From a bacterium (GTDB taxonomy: Bacteria; UBP4; UBA4092; JAOAEQ01), in the NCBI GenBank assembly GCA_026416715.1, contig JAOAEQ010000005.1, positions 62,001 to 126,000 on the forward strand: a stretch of 64,000 nucleotides of DNA, in the 5' to 3' direction. Of this stretch, positions 1 to 8,400 are shown piece after piece. Below the pieces are notes generated by a model. It searched no databases, was not told where the DNA came from, and worked only from the letters and a program-made list of their open reading frames with translations. The position numbers and the translations under genes are program-made. How positions within the stretch are numbered: the first letter of the stretch is position 1; each line of letters begins with the position of its first letter.

Positions 1-242
1 TGCCAAAGTTTAAGCACTTTGTTGAGCGAGGATTTCGCGAGAGATTGCACGGTGGGAAAAGTTTTTAGGAATAACCTATATTTATCCACTACTCGCTCAG
101 ATTGTGTTTGTTGTAGCATGATTTCAGAGATGAAAATATGATATGGATTTTGGGTATCCCGCCAAGGGAAAAAACGTTTATTCTTGTGATAGTATTGGTA
201 GATAATTTTATGAAATTCTTTAATTTTCGGTTTGGACAACAC
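1..242 (-). CDS. mutY: MutY-family adenine glycosylase, N-terminal part (gene leaves the window)
   Basis: Base-excision repair glycosylase that removes adenine mispaired with 8-oxoguanine. The minus-strand frame reads without a stop from a TAG near 250 to the window edge. It contains FFPWRDTQNPYHIF, then SEIMLQQTQSERV, then FPTVQSLAKSSLNKVLKLW. This is the classic start of the MutY HhH-GPD domain, and the Glu in SEIMLQQT corresponds to the family's catalytic Glu. There is no ATG before the domain; GTG at 242 or TTG at 239 are the possible starts, and neither has a clear ribosome binding site. The iron-sulfur cluster and C-terminal domains would lie outside the window. Endonuclease III-like relatives share the fold, but the MLQQT signature favours MutY. 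Confidence 0.8.
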   Translation of the reverse strand, partial: MLSKPKIKEFHKIIYQYYHKNKRFFPWRDTQNPYHIFISEIMLQQTQSERVVDKYRLFLKTFPTVQSLAKSSLNKVLKLW

Positions 243-379
243 AATTTGATTCTACGGCTCGAATTATAGAATGCGTTACTATGTTTTGTTTTAGCTAGGT
301 GACCAAACTGAACTTGCCACCGATAGGACATAGATTGTAAAAGATAATATTGGGTAGTCTGACACCTAAATAACTGGTC

Positions 380-1000
380 CTATCTACTCGGTCGGGTAAG
401 AATACTATCTAGATCGCGGAGCGCTTGTTCCATGATACTTTCTAATGAAGCACCGAGCATTTTTGCGGTCCAGACACGCTGATTCATTGTACGTAATAAA
501 TCTTTATTTGCTTCTCCAGAATAGGTGGTCGTATTAATTTTTACGCCATCCGGTTTGCTGATAGTTATCCGGAGTTCAGTTTTTCCGACAATCATTTGCG
601 GAATCGCCCATTGGGTGATTTTTTTCCCAGGTTTCGGTTGGGTTATTCCAGAAAATAATAAGATTTCGATATCTATTCGATATAAGTTTAAACTCGAAAT
701 TGCAGTAGGCGGTTTTGCTATTCCGCTTAACTGTAATTCTTTCTCGAAGATAGATTTCATCATCTCTGCGACTGGCCGCATCCAGAGGATGGTATCCGCA
801 GCAATATCAGCTTCGGGACGTGTATCAGTTACTTGCAATTCGAGATAAATCGGTTTGTTAAATTTCGAACTATATTTTGTATAGGTATAAAACTTGGGAT
901 TATCTAAATCAAATCGTTCCTGTTTCTTATCTTTTGCTACCGCAACTGAAAATAAAAATAAAATACCTATCGATAAGATACTGGATAATACTTTTTTCAT
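380..1000 (-). CDS. Secreted protein of unknown function, possibly YajG-like
   Basis: A 206-residue exported protein. The ATG at 1000 follows GGAGG at a 7-base distance; an in-frame TTG at 1012 is rejected because it overlaps that site. The first 22 residues (MKKVLSSILSIGILFLFSVAVA) form a signal peptide, with no lipobox cysteine. The body has an early LQVTDTRPEAD segment and a later YSGEANKDLLR segment followed by an amphipathic C-terminal helix. This pattern recalls periplasmic YajG-type or ABC auxiliary proteins (conserved VxDxRP near the N-terminus), but the similarity is weak. It is a single-gene unit between mutY and the divergent rsmB. Function is not assigned. Confidence 0.6.
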   Translation of the reverse strand: MKKVLSSILSIGILFLFSVAVAKDKKQERFDLDNPKFYTYTKYSSKFNKPIYLELQVTDTRPEADIAADTILWMRPVAEMMKSIFEKELQLSGIAKPPTAISSLNLYRIDIEILLFSGITQPKPGKKITQWAIPQMIVGKTELRITISKPDGVKINTTTYSGEANKDLLRTMNQRVWTAKMLGASLESIMEQALRDLDSILTRPSR

Positions 1001-1187
1001 ATCAACCTCCAAAGCAATAGCTATTGGTAAATCATTGTAGCATAAAAACTAAATAATAAAAAATATGTGAGTTACTTCAAGGACGATTAACCATCTCAAT
1101 GTTAATTCTTTCAATAGGAAAAGCTATAGCCACCGTTTGCAGGAGCATTCATAAACAGGTATAATATTGCCGAAAAACGAATTATCC

Positions 1188-2570
1188 ATGAGTAAATCGA
1201 GTACTAGAAAACCATCCGCGCGATTGATAGCGTATCAGGTGTTACTTCGTGTTGAGCAAGATAAAGCATATGCGGGATTAGCGCTGGATAGTGCCTTAGC
1301 TAAATCAACATTATCTAACCGAGATAAGCGACTGGTTACCGAGCTGGTGTATGGAACGATTCGACATCAGGGAACAATTGATTGGCTGATTGGCCAGTAT
1401 GCGAACAAATCGGATAAATGGATTTCTCTAAAGTTAAAACTAATCCTGCGATTGGGCGCTTATCAACTGTTATATTTAAATAAAATCCCGGAATTCGCAG
1501 CTGTCCACGAAACGGTTAAACTCGCAAAACAATCGGGATTAACGAAATTTGCTGGAGTGGTTAATGCGGTATTACGTCGTCTTGCGGAACATCGTGACCG
1601 GATAGAATATCCGGATAAAACGGTAGATATGGTTCGATATCTATCCGTGAAGTATTCGCATCCGGAATGGATTATTCGAATTTTTTTATCGCAGTTCGGT
1701 GTTTCAGAAACAGAACATTTATTAGCGGTGAATAATCAACCTGCGCCGATAACTCTTCGGGTGAACCAATTAAAATGCACTGTTAACCAGGTAGAACAAC
1801 TATTGACTCAGGCGAACTTGGATGTTGTGAAACATCAATACGTATCGAACGCATTACAAATTAGCCGATTACCGAGGTCAATTCAGGATTTACCTGGATA
1901 TCAAGAAGGGTATTTTACGGTACAGGATCCCGCTTCAATATTAGTTGCCGATTTAGTGCATCCAAAACCAGGGCAGACGATAGTCGATTTATGTGCGGCA
2001 CCAGGTGGAAAAGCAACTCGACTTGCAGAACTAATGCAAAATCAGGGAAAATTATTTGCTATTGATTTACATCCGAAAAAAGCGAAATTAATCGAACAGA
2101 CCGCTGTTCGGCTTGGACTAACGAATATCAAAGTTATTGTTGCTGATGCTACACGATTAAACGAAATAATCTCAGAACCAGTTGATGCCGTTTTAGTTGA
2201 TGCACCATGTTCCGGGTTGGGAGTCCTGCGTCGCAAAGTTGATAGCCGATGGAGAAAACAACCGACGACAATTCCTGAACTTGTTCGTTTACAGGAACGG
2301 TTGCTAGAATCTGCATATCAGATTTTAAAACCTGGCGGTGTTCTCGTATATTCAACCTGTACGTTAACTAAGGAAGAAAACGAACTCCAGGTTAGTCGAT
2401 TCCTGCAATTACATCCGGATATGCACCTTGGTTTAGCAAAAGGCTATCTTCCTTCTTCAGCAGTGGAATTGATTACTAAAGAAGGATATTATTTAGCTTT
2501 ACCGCATAAACATGGAACCGACGGCATCTTTGCAGCACGTATGATTAAAAAAACTTCATCAGGGCTTTAA
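1188..2570 (+). CDS. rsmB: 16S rRNA (cytosine-967-C5)-methyltransferase RsmB
   Basis: Methylates C5 of a cytosine in 16S rRNA using S-adenosylmethionine. The 460-residue length and domain order fit RsmB: an N-terminal NusB-like helical RNA-binding domain (about residues 8-140), then a linker and a Rossmann methyltransferase. Motif I is DLCAAPGGKATR from residue 267. The two cysteines of this family are present: DAPCSG (Cys341) and YSTCT (Cys391, expected nucleophile). ATG at 1188 is chosen; an in-frame TTG at 1167 would add seven unconserved residues. No strong ribosome binding site is visible at either. A hairpin lies 57 bases after the stop. Confidence 0.93.
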   Translation: MSKSSTRKPSARLIAYQVLLRVEQDKAYAGLALDSALAKSTLSNRDKRLVTELVYGTIRHQGTIDWLIGQYANKSDKWISLKLKLILRLGAYQLLYLNKIPEFAAVHETVKLAKQSGLTKFAGVVNAVLRRLAEHRDRIEYPDKTVDMVRYLSVKYSHPEWIIRIFLSQFGVSETEHLLAVNNQPAPITLRVNQLKCTVNQVEQLLTQANLDVVKHQYVSNALQISRLPRSIQDLPGYQEGYFTVQDPASILVADLVHPKPGQTIVDLCAAPGGKATRLAELMQNQGKLFAIDLHPKKAKLIEQTAVRLGLTNIKVIVADATRLNEIISEPVDAVLVDAPCSGLGVLRRKVDSRWRKQPTTIPELVRLQERLLESAYQILKPGGVLVYSTCTLTKEENELQVSRFLQLHPDMHLGLAKGYLPSSAVELITKEGYYLALPHKHGTDGIFAARMIKKTSSGL

Positions 2571-3025
2571 CTTATGGTTCATAACCCTATACTTTTGACT
2601 GATCTCCGATATGCATCGAGGTAAACTTTAGCTCAGGGTTAATAACCTTTAGAGCTAAAAGATTATTGGTAGGCTAAAGCTAAGTCCAAGTTGGTCGTCC
2701 CGTATATAAGAGAGGGCGAATACCCCGTAGTAATTGCTCAGGCGAAGATTCAGTTTATCCTGGCGGGATTAGCGGTACGTGGTTATCCATAACAACCCAG
2801 TTATGAATAATTGGGCTAATATCAATCATCCGCTTTCAGCGGATTTACAAGAAGCAGGTTTGCAAGAGGAATCTTTGACGGCGATTTAGCGCACGATGAA
2901 CAACCTTATAAGGTTGACTGTTTATTTCGGCTTAAACCTATTGAATCCTCGGCTGAAGGTGGGTTGAAGGGTTTTCAGGTTAACGGCTCATCAACCTCGA
3001 CTCAAGGCAGGTAGAAAGCAAAATT
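2571..3025. other. 455-base intergenic region with three inverted repeats
   Basis: No plausible gene is seen between rsmB and rpe. Three self-complementary elements are present. TTTAGCTC/GAGCTAAA (2627-2659) has a partly paired interior and no T-run. ATCCGCT-ttc-AGCGGAT (2828-2844) is a perfect 7-bp hairpin. CAACCTTATAAGGTTG (2901-2916) is a perfect 16-bp palindrome. No glycine riboswitch or other known leader was recognised here, although the downstream genes belong to one-carbon metabolism. Confidence 0.6.
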
Positions 3026-3700
3026 ATGAAAATGAAACCGAAAATCGTTCCATCAATTTTATCTGCTGATTTCGGCAATCTTAATACTGCCGTTAAATCC
3101 GTCCAACGGGCAGGATGTGATTGGGTACATCTGGATATTATGGACGGTCATTTCGTTCCCAATATATCTATGGGGATTCCGGTAGTCGCTTCGTTACGGA
3201 AACAAACGAAATTATTGTTTGATACCCATCTCATGATTTCTGAACCGGAGAAATATCTCAATGCATTTATCGATGCTGGCGCTGACCTGGTAACGGTTCA
3301 TATTGAAGTCTGTCCGGATATAAGAAAAATGATTCGGGTTATTCAGAAAAAGGGAGTGAAAGCAGGGGTATCACTCAATCCGGAGACACCGGTTGATTCG
3401 GTTTATCCGGCGATTGGATATGCGGATTTAATTCTGGTGATGAGCGTCCATCCTGGATTTGGCGGCCAGAAGTTTATCAAATATTCGCTAGACAAACTCC
3501 ATAAATTACGGTATCAGATAGACAAACAAAAAGCGAAAACCGTTCTAGAAATAGATGGTGGCATTAATGAACAAACTATCCCGCAAGTTGTCAAATCTGG
3601 AGCGGATTGGCTTGTTATCGGGTCAGCCATTTTTGAAGCAAAAGATATCATTCGACAGATAGATAAGTTTAGAAATATGATTACCAAGGCATTAAAATGA
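3026..3700 (+). CDS. rpe: Ribulose-phosphate 3-epimerase
   Basis: Interconverts ribulose 5-phosphate and xylulose 5-phosphate in the pentose phosphate pathway; cytosolic TIM barrel. The 224-residue length is normal. The family signatures appear in order: VPSILSADF (residues 7-15), HLDIMDGHFVPN with the metal-binding HxD, DTHLMISEP with the second metal His, VMSVHPGFGGQ, then EIDGGIN with the catalytic Asp, and GADWLVIGSAIF at the phosphate site. ATG at 3026 or 3032 could be used; the preceding AGGTAG is a weak ribosome binding site. It is followed at 86 bases by gcvT on the same strand, but no metabolic link to that block is obvious. Confidence 0.96.
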   Translation: MKMKPKIVPSILSADFGNLNTAVKSVQRAGCDWVHLDIMDGHFVPNISMGIPVVASLRKQTKLLFDTHLMISEPEKYLNAFIDAGADLVTVHIEVCPDIRKMIRVIQKKGVKAGVSLNPETPVDSVYPAIGYADLILVMSVHPGFGGQKFIKYSLDKLHKLRYQIDKQKAKTVLEIDGGINEQTIPQVVKSGADWLVIGSAIFEAKDIIRQIDKFRNMITKALK

Positions 3701-3743
3701 TTAAGAAATATAGTATACCCTATTTTGTGTTACAGGAGATTAA

Positions 3744-3760
3744 CCTTGGTGTCTTGGTGG
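3744..3760 (+). repeat. Short CTTGGTG-type tandem word
   Basis: CCTTGGTG followed by TCTTGGTGG in the rpe-gcvT gap. A related string, CTTGGTAT/TCTCGGTG/TCTTTGTGG, lies at 6839-6864 upstream of gcvPB. Such degenerate 8-mer tandems fit a dispersed intergenic repeat family. The copy here is short and could be chance alone. Confidence 0.4.
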
Positions 3761-3786
3761 TAATATAGTTCTATTGAGTAAGGACC

Positions 3787-4869
3787 ATGAATAAGCGAAC
3801 TCCCTTATATGACGAACATTTGAAATTGAAAGGGAAAATCGTTGAATTTGCTGGCTGGCAGTTACCGGTTCAGTTTTCTGGAATTATTGAAGAACATCAG
3901 CGGGTTCGCAGTGATGTCGGCATTTTTGATGTTTCACATCTCGGTAGAATAGAAGTGAGCGGTGAATCCGCACAACCGTTCTTAAATCGGATTATAACCA
4001 ATGATATCAGCAACCTAGAAATCGGCAAGATTCGATATTCTCTCATCTGTAACGAACAAGGCGGAATTATTGACGATATTCTGGTCTATCGCTTGCCAAA
4101 ATATTTTCTGGTTATTGTTAATGCAATCAATACGGACAAAGTATATGAATTATTACTCTACTACGGGCAAATCGAGAATGTGTTTATCAGCAATCTAACT
4201 CCACATACTGCGATGATATCAGTTCAGGGACCGAAAGCAATATCTGTTCTGCAACCAATTACTACCGCTGATTTATCGTTATCGGCGTTTCCACATTATA
4301 CAGTTACGGCAACTACAGTTGCTGGATTAAATGTTTTACTATCACGCACCGGATATACTGGTGCTGATGGATTCGAACTGATTATCGTTGGCGAAAAGGC
4401 ACCGGAATTATGGAAGAAAATACTAGCAGCAGGTACATCGTCGAATATTCTCCCATGCGGATTAGGTGCACGGGATACGCTTCGATTAGAAGCTGGTAAT
4501 CTATTATACGGACAAGATATGGATTTAACCACTAATCCTTACGAAGCGGGATTAGGGTTTGCGGTTAAACTCGATAAACCGGAATTCATCGGACGACAGA
4601 AATTGATTGAACTTCATCAGAAAGGAGTTAGTCGAAAATTAGTCGGGTTCAAGATGATGGATGCTGCTATTCCACGGCATGGATATCAAATCTATAAATC
4701 GAATCGGGAAATTGGCAAAGTTACCAGCGGGTCGTATATTCCATCCCTTAAATGCGGCATAGGATTAGGATATATCGCTCATGAGTATACGCAACTTGAT
4801 GTGCAGATAGAAATTAAAATCAGGGATACTTTGCATCCTGCAAAAATTGTTAAGAAAAAACATGTGTAA
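3787..4869 (+). CDS. gcvT: Glycine cleavage system T protein (aminomethyltransferase)
   Basis: Transfers the methylene group from the aminomethyl-lipoyl arm of GcvH to tetrahydrofolate and releases ammonia. 360 residues, normal for the family. It begins MNKRTPLYDEHLKLKGK and has FAGWQLPVQFSG, the folate-site DVSHLGRIEVSG, SRTGYTGADGFEL, and LGARDTLRLEAG with the conserved Arg-Asp-Arg cluster. ATG at 3787 follows GTAAGGACC. It is the first gene of a co-directional gcvT-gcvH-gcvPA-gcvPB block. The dihydrolipoamide dehydrogenase (L protein) is not in this window. Confidence 0.96.
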   Translation: MNKRTPLYDEHLKLKGKIVEFAGWQLPVQFSGIIEEHQRVRSDVGIFDVSHLGRIEVSGESAQPFLNRIITNDISNLEIGKIRYSLICNEQGGIIDDILVYRLPKYFLVIVNAINTDKVYELLLYYGQIENVFISNLTPHTAMISVQGPKAISVLQPITTADLSLSAFPHYTVTATTVAGLNVLLSRTGYTGADGFELIIVGEKAPELWKKILAAGTSSNILPCGLGARDTLRLEAGNLLYGQDMDLTTNPYEAGLGFAVKLDKPEFIGRQKLIELHQKGVSRKLVGFKMMDAAIPRHGYQIYKSNREIGKVTSGSYIPSLKCGIGLGYIAHEYTQLDVQIEIKIRDTLHPAKIVKKKHV

Positions 4870-4875
4870 TAAATC

Positions 4876-4980
4876 AATGGGAGAATGAAAAAACGAAAGA
4901 ACGGAAGAACAATATACTCAAATAATTTATTCCAGTTTGTTGTTTTTTCGGTCTTTCGGTTTTGCGATTTCCATTCCCGA
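4876..4980. repeat. Imperfect inverted repeat between gcvT and gcvH
   Basis: The left arm starts GGGAGAATGAAAAAACG and continues CGAAAGAACGGAAGAAC. The right arm, read in reverse complement, starts GGGAATGGAAATCGC and continues ACCGAAAGACCGAAAAAAC. The arms are about 40 bases with mismatches and are separated by about 20 AT-rich bases. The purine-rich GAAAGAACG words are typical of dispersed short tandem repeats. The gcvH ribosome binding site begins immediately after the right arm. Confidence 0.6.
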
Positions 4981-4997
4981 AAGAACGGAGGTATAGA

Positions 4998-5378
4998 ATG
5001 GATTTAAGCCAATTTAAATTTAGTAAAACGCATGAATGGGTTAAACTAGAAGGCGAAATTGCAACGATCGGAATAACTGATTTCGCTCAGAAAGAACTCG
5101 GTGACGTGGTTTATGTTGAACTCCCGAAAGTAGGAGCTGAACTGGTTGCTGGGAAAGAGTTTGGAGTAGTTGAATCAGTTAAAGCAGCGTCGGATTTATA
5201 TTCACCGATTTCTGGGACAGTGGTTGATGTCAATACTTCGTTAAATGATAAGCCCGCTTTACTCAATAATGACCCTTACGGTGCAGCGTGGTTGATTAAA
5301 GTTAAATGCAGTAATCCTGCTGAACTCGATTCGTTGATGGATGAGAAAAAATACAAAGAGTTGACAGAAGTATCTTAA
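4998..5378 (+). CDS. gcvH: Glycine cleavage system H protein (lipoyl carrier)
   Basis: Carries the lipoyl arm that shuttles the aminomethyl group between the P, T and L proteins. 126 residues. It starts MDLSQFKFSKTHEWVKLEG and has the lipoylation segment VESVKAASDLY with target lysine Lys62, then NDPYGAAWLIKVK. ATG at 4998 follows GGAGG at good distance; an earlier in-frame start at 4962 would encode the right arm of the upstream inverted repeat and is rejected. The LipM-type octanoyltransferase about 4.4 kb downstream is a natural candidate to lipoylate it, with a lipoyl synthase encoded elsewhere. Confidence 0.97.
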   Translation: MDLSQFKFSKTHEWVKLEGEIATIGITDFAQKELGDVVYVELPKVGAELVAGKEFGVVESVKAASDLYSPISGTVVDVNTSLNDKPALLNNDPYGAAWLIKVKCSNPAELDSLMDEKKYKELTEVS

Positions 5379-5386
5379 TAGTAATA

Positions 5387-5417
5387 GAAAACCTAAATAT
5401 GGACTCATTTAGTTTTC
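5387..5417. repeat. Hairpin between gcvH and gcvPA
   Basis: GAAAACCTAAA pairs with TTTAGTTTTC across a 10-base loop, with one unpaired C. It sits 9 bases after the gcvH stop and 16 bases before the gcvPA start. It has no T-run on either strand, so it may tune or stabilise the messenger rather than end it. Confidence 0.5.
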
Positions 5418-5432
5418 GTTCATTCGTTTACT

Positions 5433-6782
5433 ATGAAGGAACATTATATACCTTTTTCAGAAGAAGAACGACAGCAGATGCTAAATGCAATTGGAGTCAA
5501 TTCAATTGCAGAGTTATTTTCCGATATTCCAGAATCCGTTCGATTAAAAGCCCCGGTATCTTTACCTCCAGTATTATCCGAACCGGAACTGCTCGCTTAT
5601 TTTGAATTTTTATCGGATAAAAATCTTGGAAAGAGATATATCTGTTTTCGTGGTGCTGGTGCATATGACCATTATATCCCTGCAGCAGTGGATACCGTTA
5701 TTTCCCGGAGTGAGTTTTATACCGCTTATACTCCTTATCAAGCGGAAGCTAGTCAAGGAACGCTGCAGACAATATATGAATATCAATCGCTAATCTGCGA
5801 ATTGACCGGAATGGATGTAACGAATGCGTCGATGTATGACGGGGCAACAGCATTAGCTGAATCCGCATTGATGGCAACTCGCGCTACTGATACCTCTGAA
5901 ATTTTAGTTTCTCGAACAGTTCATCCGCATTATCGACAAGTGTTGAAAACTTATTGTCATACCGCAGGTATTAAATTGACCGAAATTCCGTATCACGAAG
6001 GGATAACTGATGTAGGTGAATTGCAGAAACGGATACATCGTTCGATTGCAGCGGTTATTGTCCAGCATCCGAATTTTTTCGGGTTTCTTGAACCAGTGTT
6101 TGATATTAGCGCGATGATTCATCAACACGGTGGATTATTTATCAGTTTCGTCAATCCGATTTCAATAGGTATGTTTGCTCCGCCGAGCGATTATCAGGCG
6201 GATATAACGGTTATGGAAGGACAGCCGCTAGGAAATCCGTTGAATTTCGGTGGCCCGTATCTGGGCATACTCGCTTGTAAACAAGATTTTCTTCGACTAC
6301 TACCCGGTCGAATAGTTGGACTGACGAAAGATGCTGCAGGTAATCCCGGATTTGTTTTAACCCTACAAACTCGGGAACAACATATTCGCCGGCAGAAAGC
6401 AGTCTCGAATATCTGCTCAAACCAAGCGTTAACCGCACTAGCCGCAACGGTATACTTAAGTTTGCTCGGAAAACATGGACTACAAAAAGTCGCTGAACTG
6501 AACATTCAAAAAACCCATTACGTTAAACAACAAGTCGCGCAACTTAATGGATATGAAATTATCTGGGATAACCAACCGAGATTTAACGAATTTATCGTTC
6601 GATGTCCGATATCTGCACAAGCGGTTAATCAGAATCTATTACAATCCGGAATCATCGGTGGGTATCAGTTGGAAACCCATTATCCTGAACTTAAACATTG
6701 TTTATTATTCTGCGTAACGGAAAAAAGAACGAAACAAGAAATCGATAAACTCATAGACATTTTATCATCGCTAAGACACTAA
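5433..6782 (+). CDS. gcvPA: Glycine dehydrogenase (decarboxylating) subunit 1
   Basis: N-terminal half of the P protein in organisms with a split glycine decarboxylase; it works as a heterotetramer with GcvPB. 449 residues, normal for the subunit. Recognisable segments are FRGAGAYDHYIPAAVD, YTAYTPYQAEASQGTLQ, ASMYDGATALAESALMA, NFGGPYLGIL, and QTREQHIRRQKAVSNIC near residue 325. It lacks the PLP lysine, as expected. The stop codon TAA and the last three sense codons lie inside a repeat word (CTAAGACACTAAGCCAC), so the C-terminal SLRH has apparently been replaced by repeat sequence. Confidence 0.95.
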   Translation: MKEHYIPFSEEERQQMLNAIGVNSIAELFSDIPESVRLKAPVSLPPVLSEPELLAYFEFLSDKNLGKRYICFRGAGAYDHYIPAAVDTVISRSEFYTAYTPYQAEASQGTLQTIYEYQSLICELTGMDVTNASMYDGATALAESALMATRATDTSEILVSRTVHPHYRQVLKTYCHTAGIKLTEIPYHEGITDVGELQKRIHRSIAAVIVQHPNFFGFLEPVFDISAMIHQHGGLFISFVNPISIGMFAPPSDYQADITVMEGQPLGNPLNFGGPYLGILACKQDFLRLLPGRIVGLTKDAAGNPGFVLTLQTREQHIRRQKAVSNICSNQALTALAATVYLSLLGKHGLQKVAELNIQKTHYVKQQVAQLNGYEIIWDNQPRFNEFIVRCPISAQAVNQNLLQSGIIGGYQLETHYPELKHCLLFCVTEKRTKQEIDKLIDILSSLRH

Positions 6783-6864
6783 GCCACTAAGATGTTTTCA
6801 TTTAGAATTTAGTATTGAGTATCTTAAATTTCATAGTTCTTGGTATTCTCGGTGTCTTTGTGGT
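6769..6864. repeat. Inverted short-tandem words between gcvPA and gcvPB
   Basis: The left part reads CGCTAAGACACTAAGCCAC then TAAGATG, an approximate 8-mer tandem. The right part reads CTTGGTATTCTCGGTGTC then TTTGTGG, the same kind of word on the opposite strand. The left part overlaps the end of gcvPA and provides its stop codon. The pair encloses about 45 AT-rich bases. Confidence 0.5.
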
Positions 6865-6876
6865 AAAAAAGATTTT

Positions 6877-8328
6877 ATGGAATTGATTTTTGAAAAGAGT
6901 ATACCCGGGCATAAGGGCTATTCGATTCCAGATTGCGATGTTCCGACTACTTCAATCGAAAGGCTTATCCCGACGAAATATCTACGGAATAAACCGGCTG
7001 AACTTCCGGAACTAGCTGAACCAGAAATTATCCGACATTATGTTCGTTTATCGCAGAAGAATTATGCGGTTGACACCCATTTCTATCCCCTCGGTTCTTG
7101 CACCATGAAATATAATCCGAAAGTTAACGAACGAATCGCACGGTTTGCTGGTTTTACGGGTTTACATCCGCTCGTTGACGATTCTTTAGCGCAAGGAACC
7201 TTACAACTGCTCTACGAAATGGAACAGTGTCTCATAGAACTTTTTGGGTTTGATGCCTTCACGTTCCAACCCGCAGCAGGTGCTCATGGTGAACTGACTG
7301 CATTGATGATGGTAAAAGCTTATTTCAATGATATCGGGGAACGGCATCGAACTAAAATTATCATACCGCACACTGCCCATGGAACGAATCCGGCAAGCGC
7401 AGCGTTATGCGGATTCCAGGTGATTGAAATCGAATCAAACGGGCATGGCAATATTGATTTTACTGAACTGAAAAACCAGTTAGACTCGACTGTCGCTGGG
7501 GTGATGATAACTAATCCGAATACACTCGGATTATTTGAAGAACAGATTCTCGAAATCGCACATGCAGTGCATCAAGTTGGAGCGGTGCTCTACGGTGATG
7601 GTGCGAATGCAAATGCTCTCCTTGGTAAAACACGTTACGGCGATTTAGGATTCGATATGCTCCATCTGAACTTACATAAAACATTTTCTGCACCGCATGG
7701 TGGTGGCGGTCCTGGCAGTGGTCCGGTTGGAGTGAAATTGAGATTTGCGCCGTATCTACCTACGCCGGTGGTGATAAAAAATAATGAATCATACTCCTGG
7801 GACTACAATCGTCCCAAATCCATTGGTCGGATACATTCATTTTACGGGAATATCGGCGTGGTAATTAAAGCGTATGCGTATATTCGTTCACTCGGTGCAT
7901 CTGGACTAAATGCGGTCTCCGACCAGGCAGTTCTTTCTGCGAATTATTTAAAGAAATTGGTTGAACAAAAAATCGAGGTACCGTATTCACGAACATGTAT
8001 GCATGAATTCGTCGCTTCCGGACAAAACATACTCCAGCAGACTGGAATAAAAACCGTTGATATCGCCAAACGATTGTTAGATTATGGATTTTATGCACCG
8101 ACGGTATATTTTCCATTAACGGTTAAAGAAGCGCTAATGATAGAACCGACGGAAACTGAAAATAAAGCAACGTTAGATGCGTTTGCGGCAGCATTGGAGA
8201 AAATAGTTCAGGAAAGTATGGATAATCCGGAATTAGTCAAATCCGCACCGCAGAAAACGCCGGTGCGCCGGCTCGATGAAGTTACTGCGGCGCGACAACC
8301 GAATCTTAAATTCAAAATACGGAGTTAG
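6877..8328 (+). CDS. gcvPB: Glycine dehydrogenase (decarboxylating) subunit 2
   Basis: PLP-bearing half of the glycine decarboxylase P protein; it decarboxylates glycine and loads the aminomethyl group on lipoyl-GcvH. 483 residues. It has the typical DTHFYPLGSCTMKYNPKVNE and the PLP site HLNLHKTFSAPHGGGGPGSG with Schiff-base lysine Lys268. Other family segments are TAHGTNPASAA, GDGANANALLG and IEPTETENKATLD. It follows gcvPA after 94 bases of repeat-containing spacer. The TAG stop is inside the left arm of another inverted repeat (8324-8384). Confidence 0.97.
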   Translation: MELIFEKSIPGHKGYSIPDCDVPTTSIERLIPTKYLRNKPAELPELAEPEIIRHYVRLSQKNYAVDTHFYPLGSCTMKYNPKVNERIARFAGFTGLHPLVDDSLAQGTLQLLYEMEQCLIELFGFDAFTFQPAAGAHGELTALMMVKAYFNDIGERHRTKIIIPHTAHGTNPASAALCGFQVIEIESNGHGNIDFTELKNQLDSTVAGVMITNPNTLGLFEEQILEIAHAVHQVGAVLYGDGANANALLGKTRYGDLGFDMLHLNLHKTFSAPHGGGGPGSGPVGVKLRFAPYLPTPVVIKNNESYSWDYNRPKSIGRIHSFYGNIGVVIKAYAYIRSLGASGLNAVSDQAVLSANYLKKLVEQKIEVPYSRTCMHEFVASGQNILQQTGIKTVDIAKRLLDYGFYAPTVYFPLTVKEALMIEPTETENKATLDAFAAALEKIVQESMDNPELVKSAPQKTPVRRLDEVTAARQPNLKFKIRS

Positions 8329-8384
8329 AAGCCAAGATTGAGAAACTAGGAACCCGTCCTAGATTCTATCTTTTTGATTCTAAC
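8324..8384. repeat. Imperfect inverted repeat overlapping the gcvPB stop
   Basis: Outer arms GTTAGAA (8324-8330) and TTCTAAC (8378-8384) match perfectly. An inner perfect stem CTAGGA-acccg-TCCTAG lies at 8346-8362, with partly paired sequence between. The gcvPB TAG stop is part of the left arm. The right side contains TTTTT after the inner stem, so a plus-strand terminator is possible. Confidence 0.55.
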
Positions 8385-8400
8385 TTCGAAAACCATAATT

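Noticed and set aside
89-331. An 80-codon minus-strand frame at the left edge.
   Set aside because: The overlapping minus-strand frame carries clear MutY motifs and this one has none, so it is a shadow.
2571-3025. Possible glycine riboswitch upstream of the rpe-gcv region.
   Set aside because: No conserved tandem aptamer pattern is present; only unrelated hairpins are seen, and the region is in front of rpe, not gcvT.
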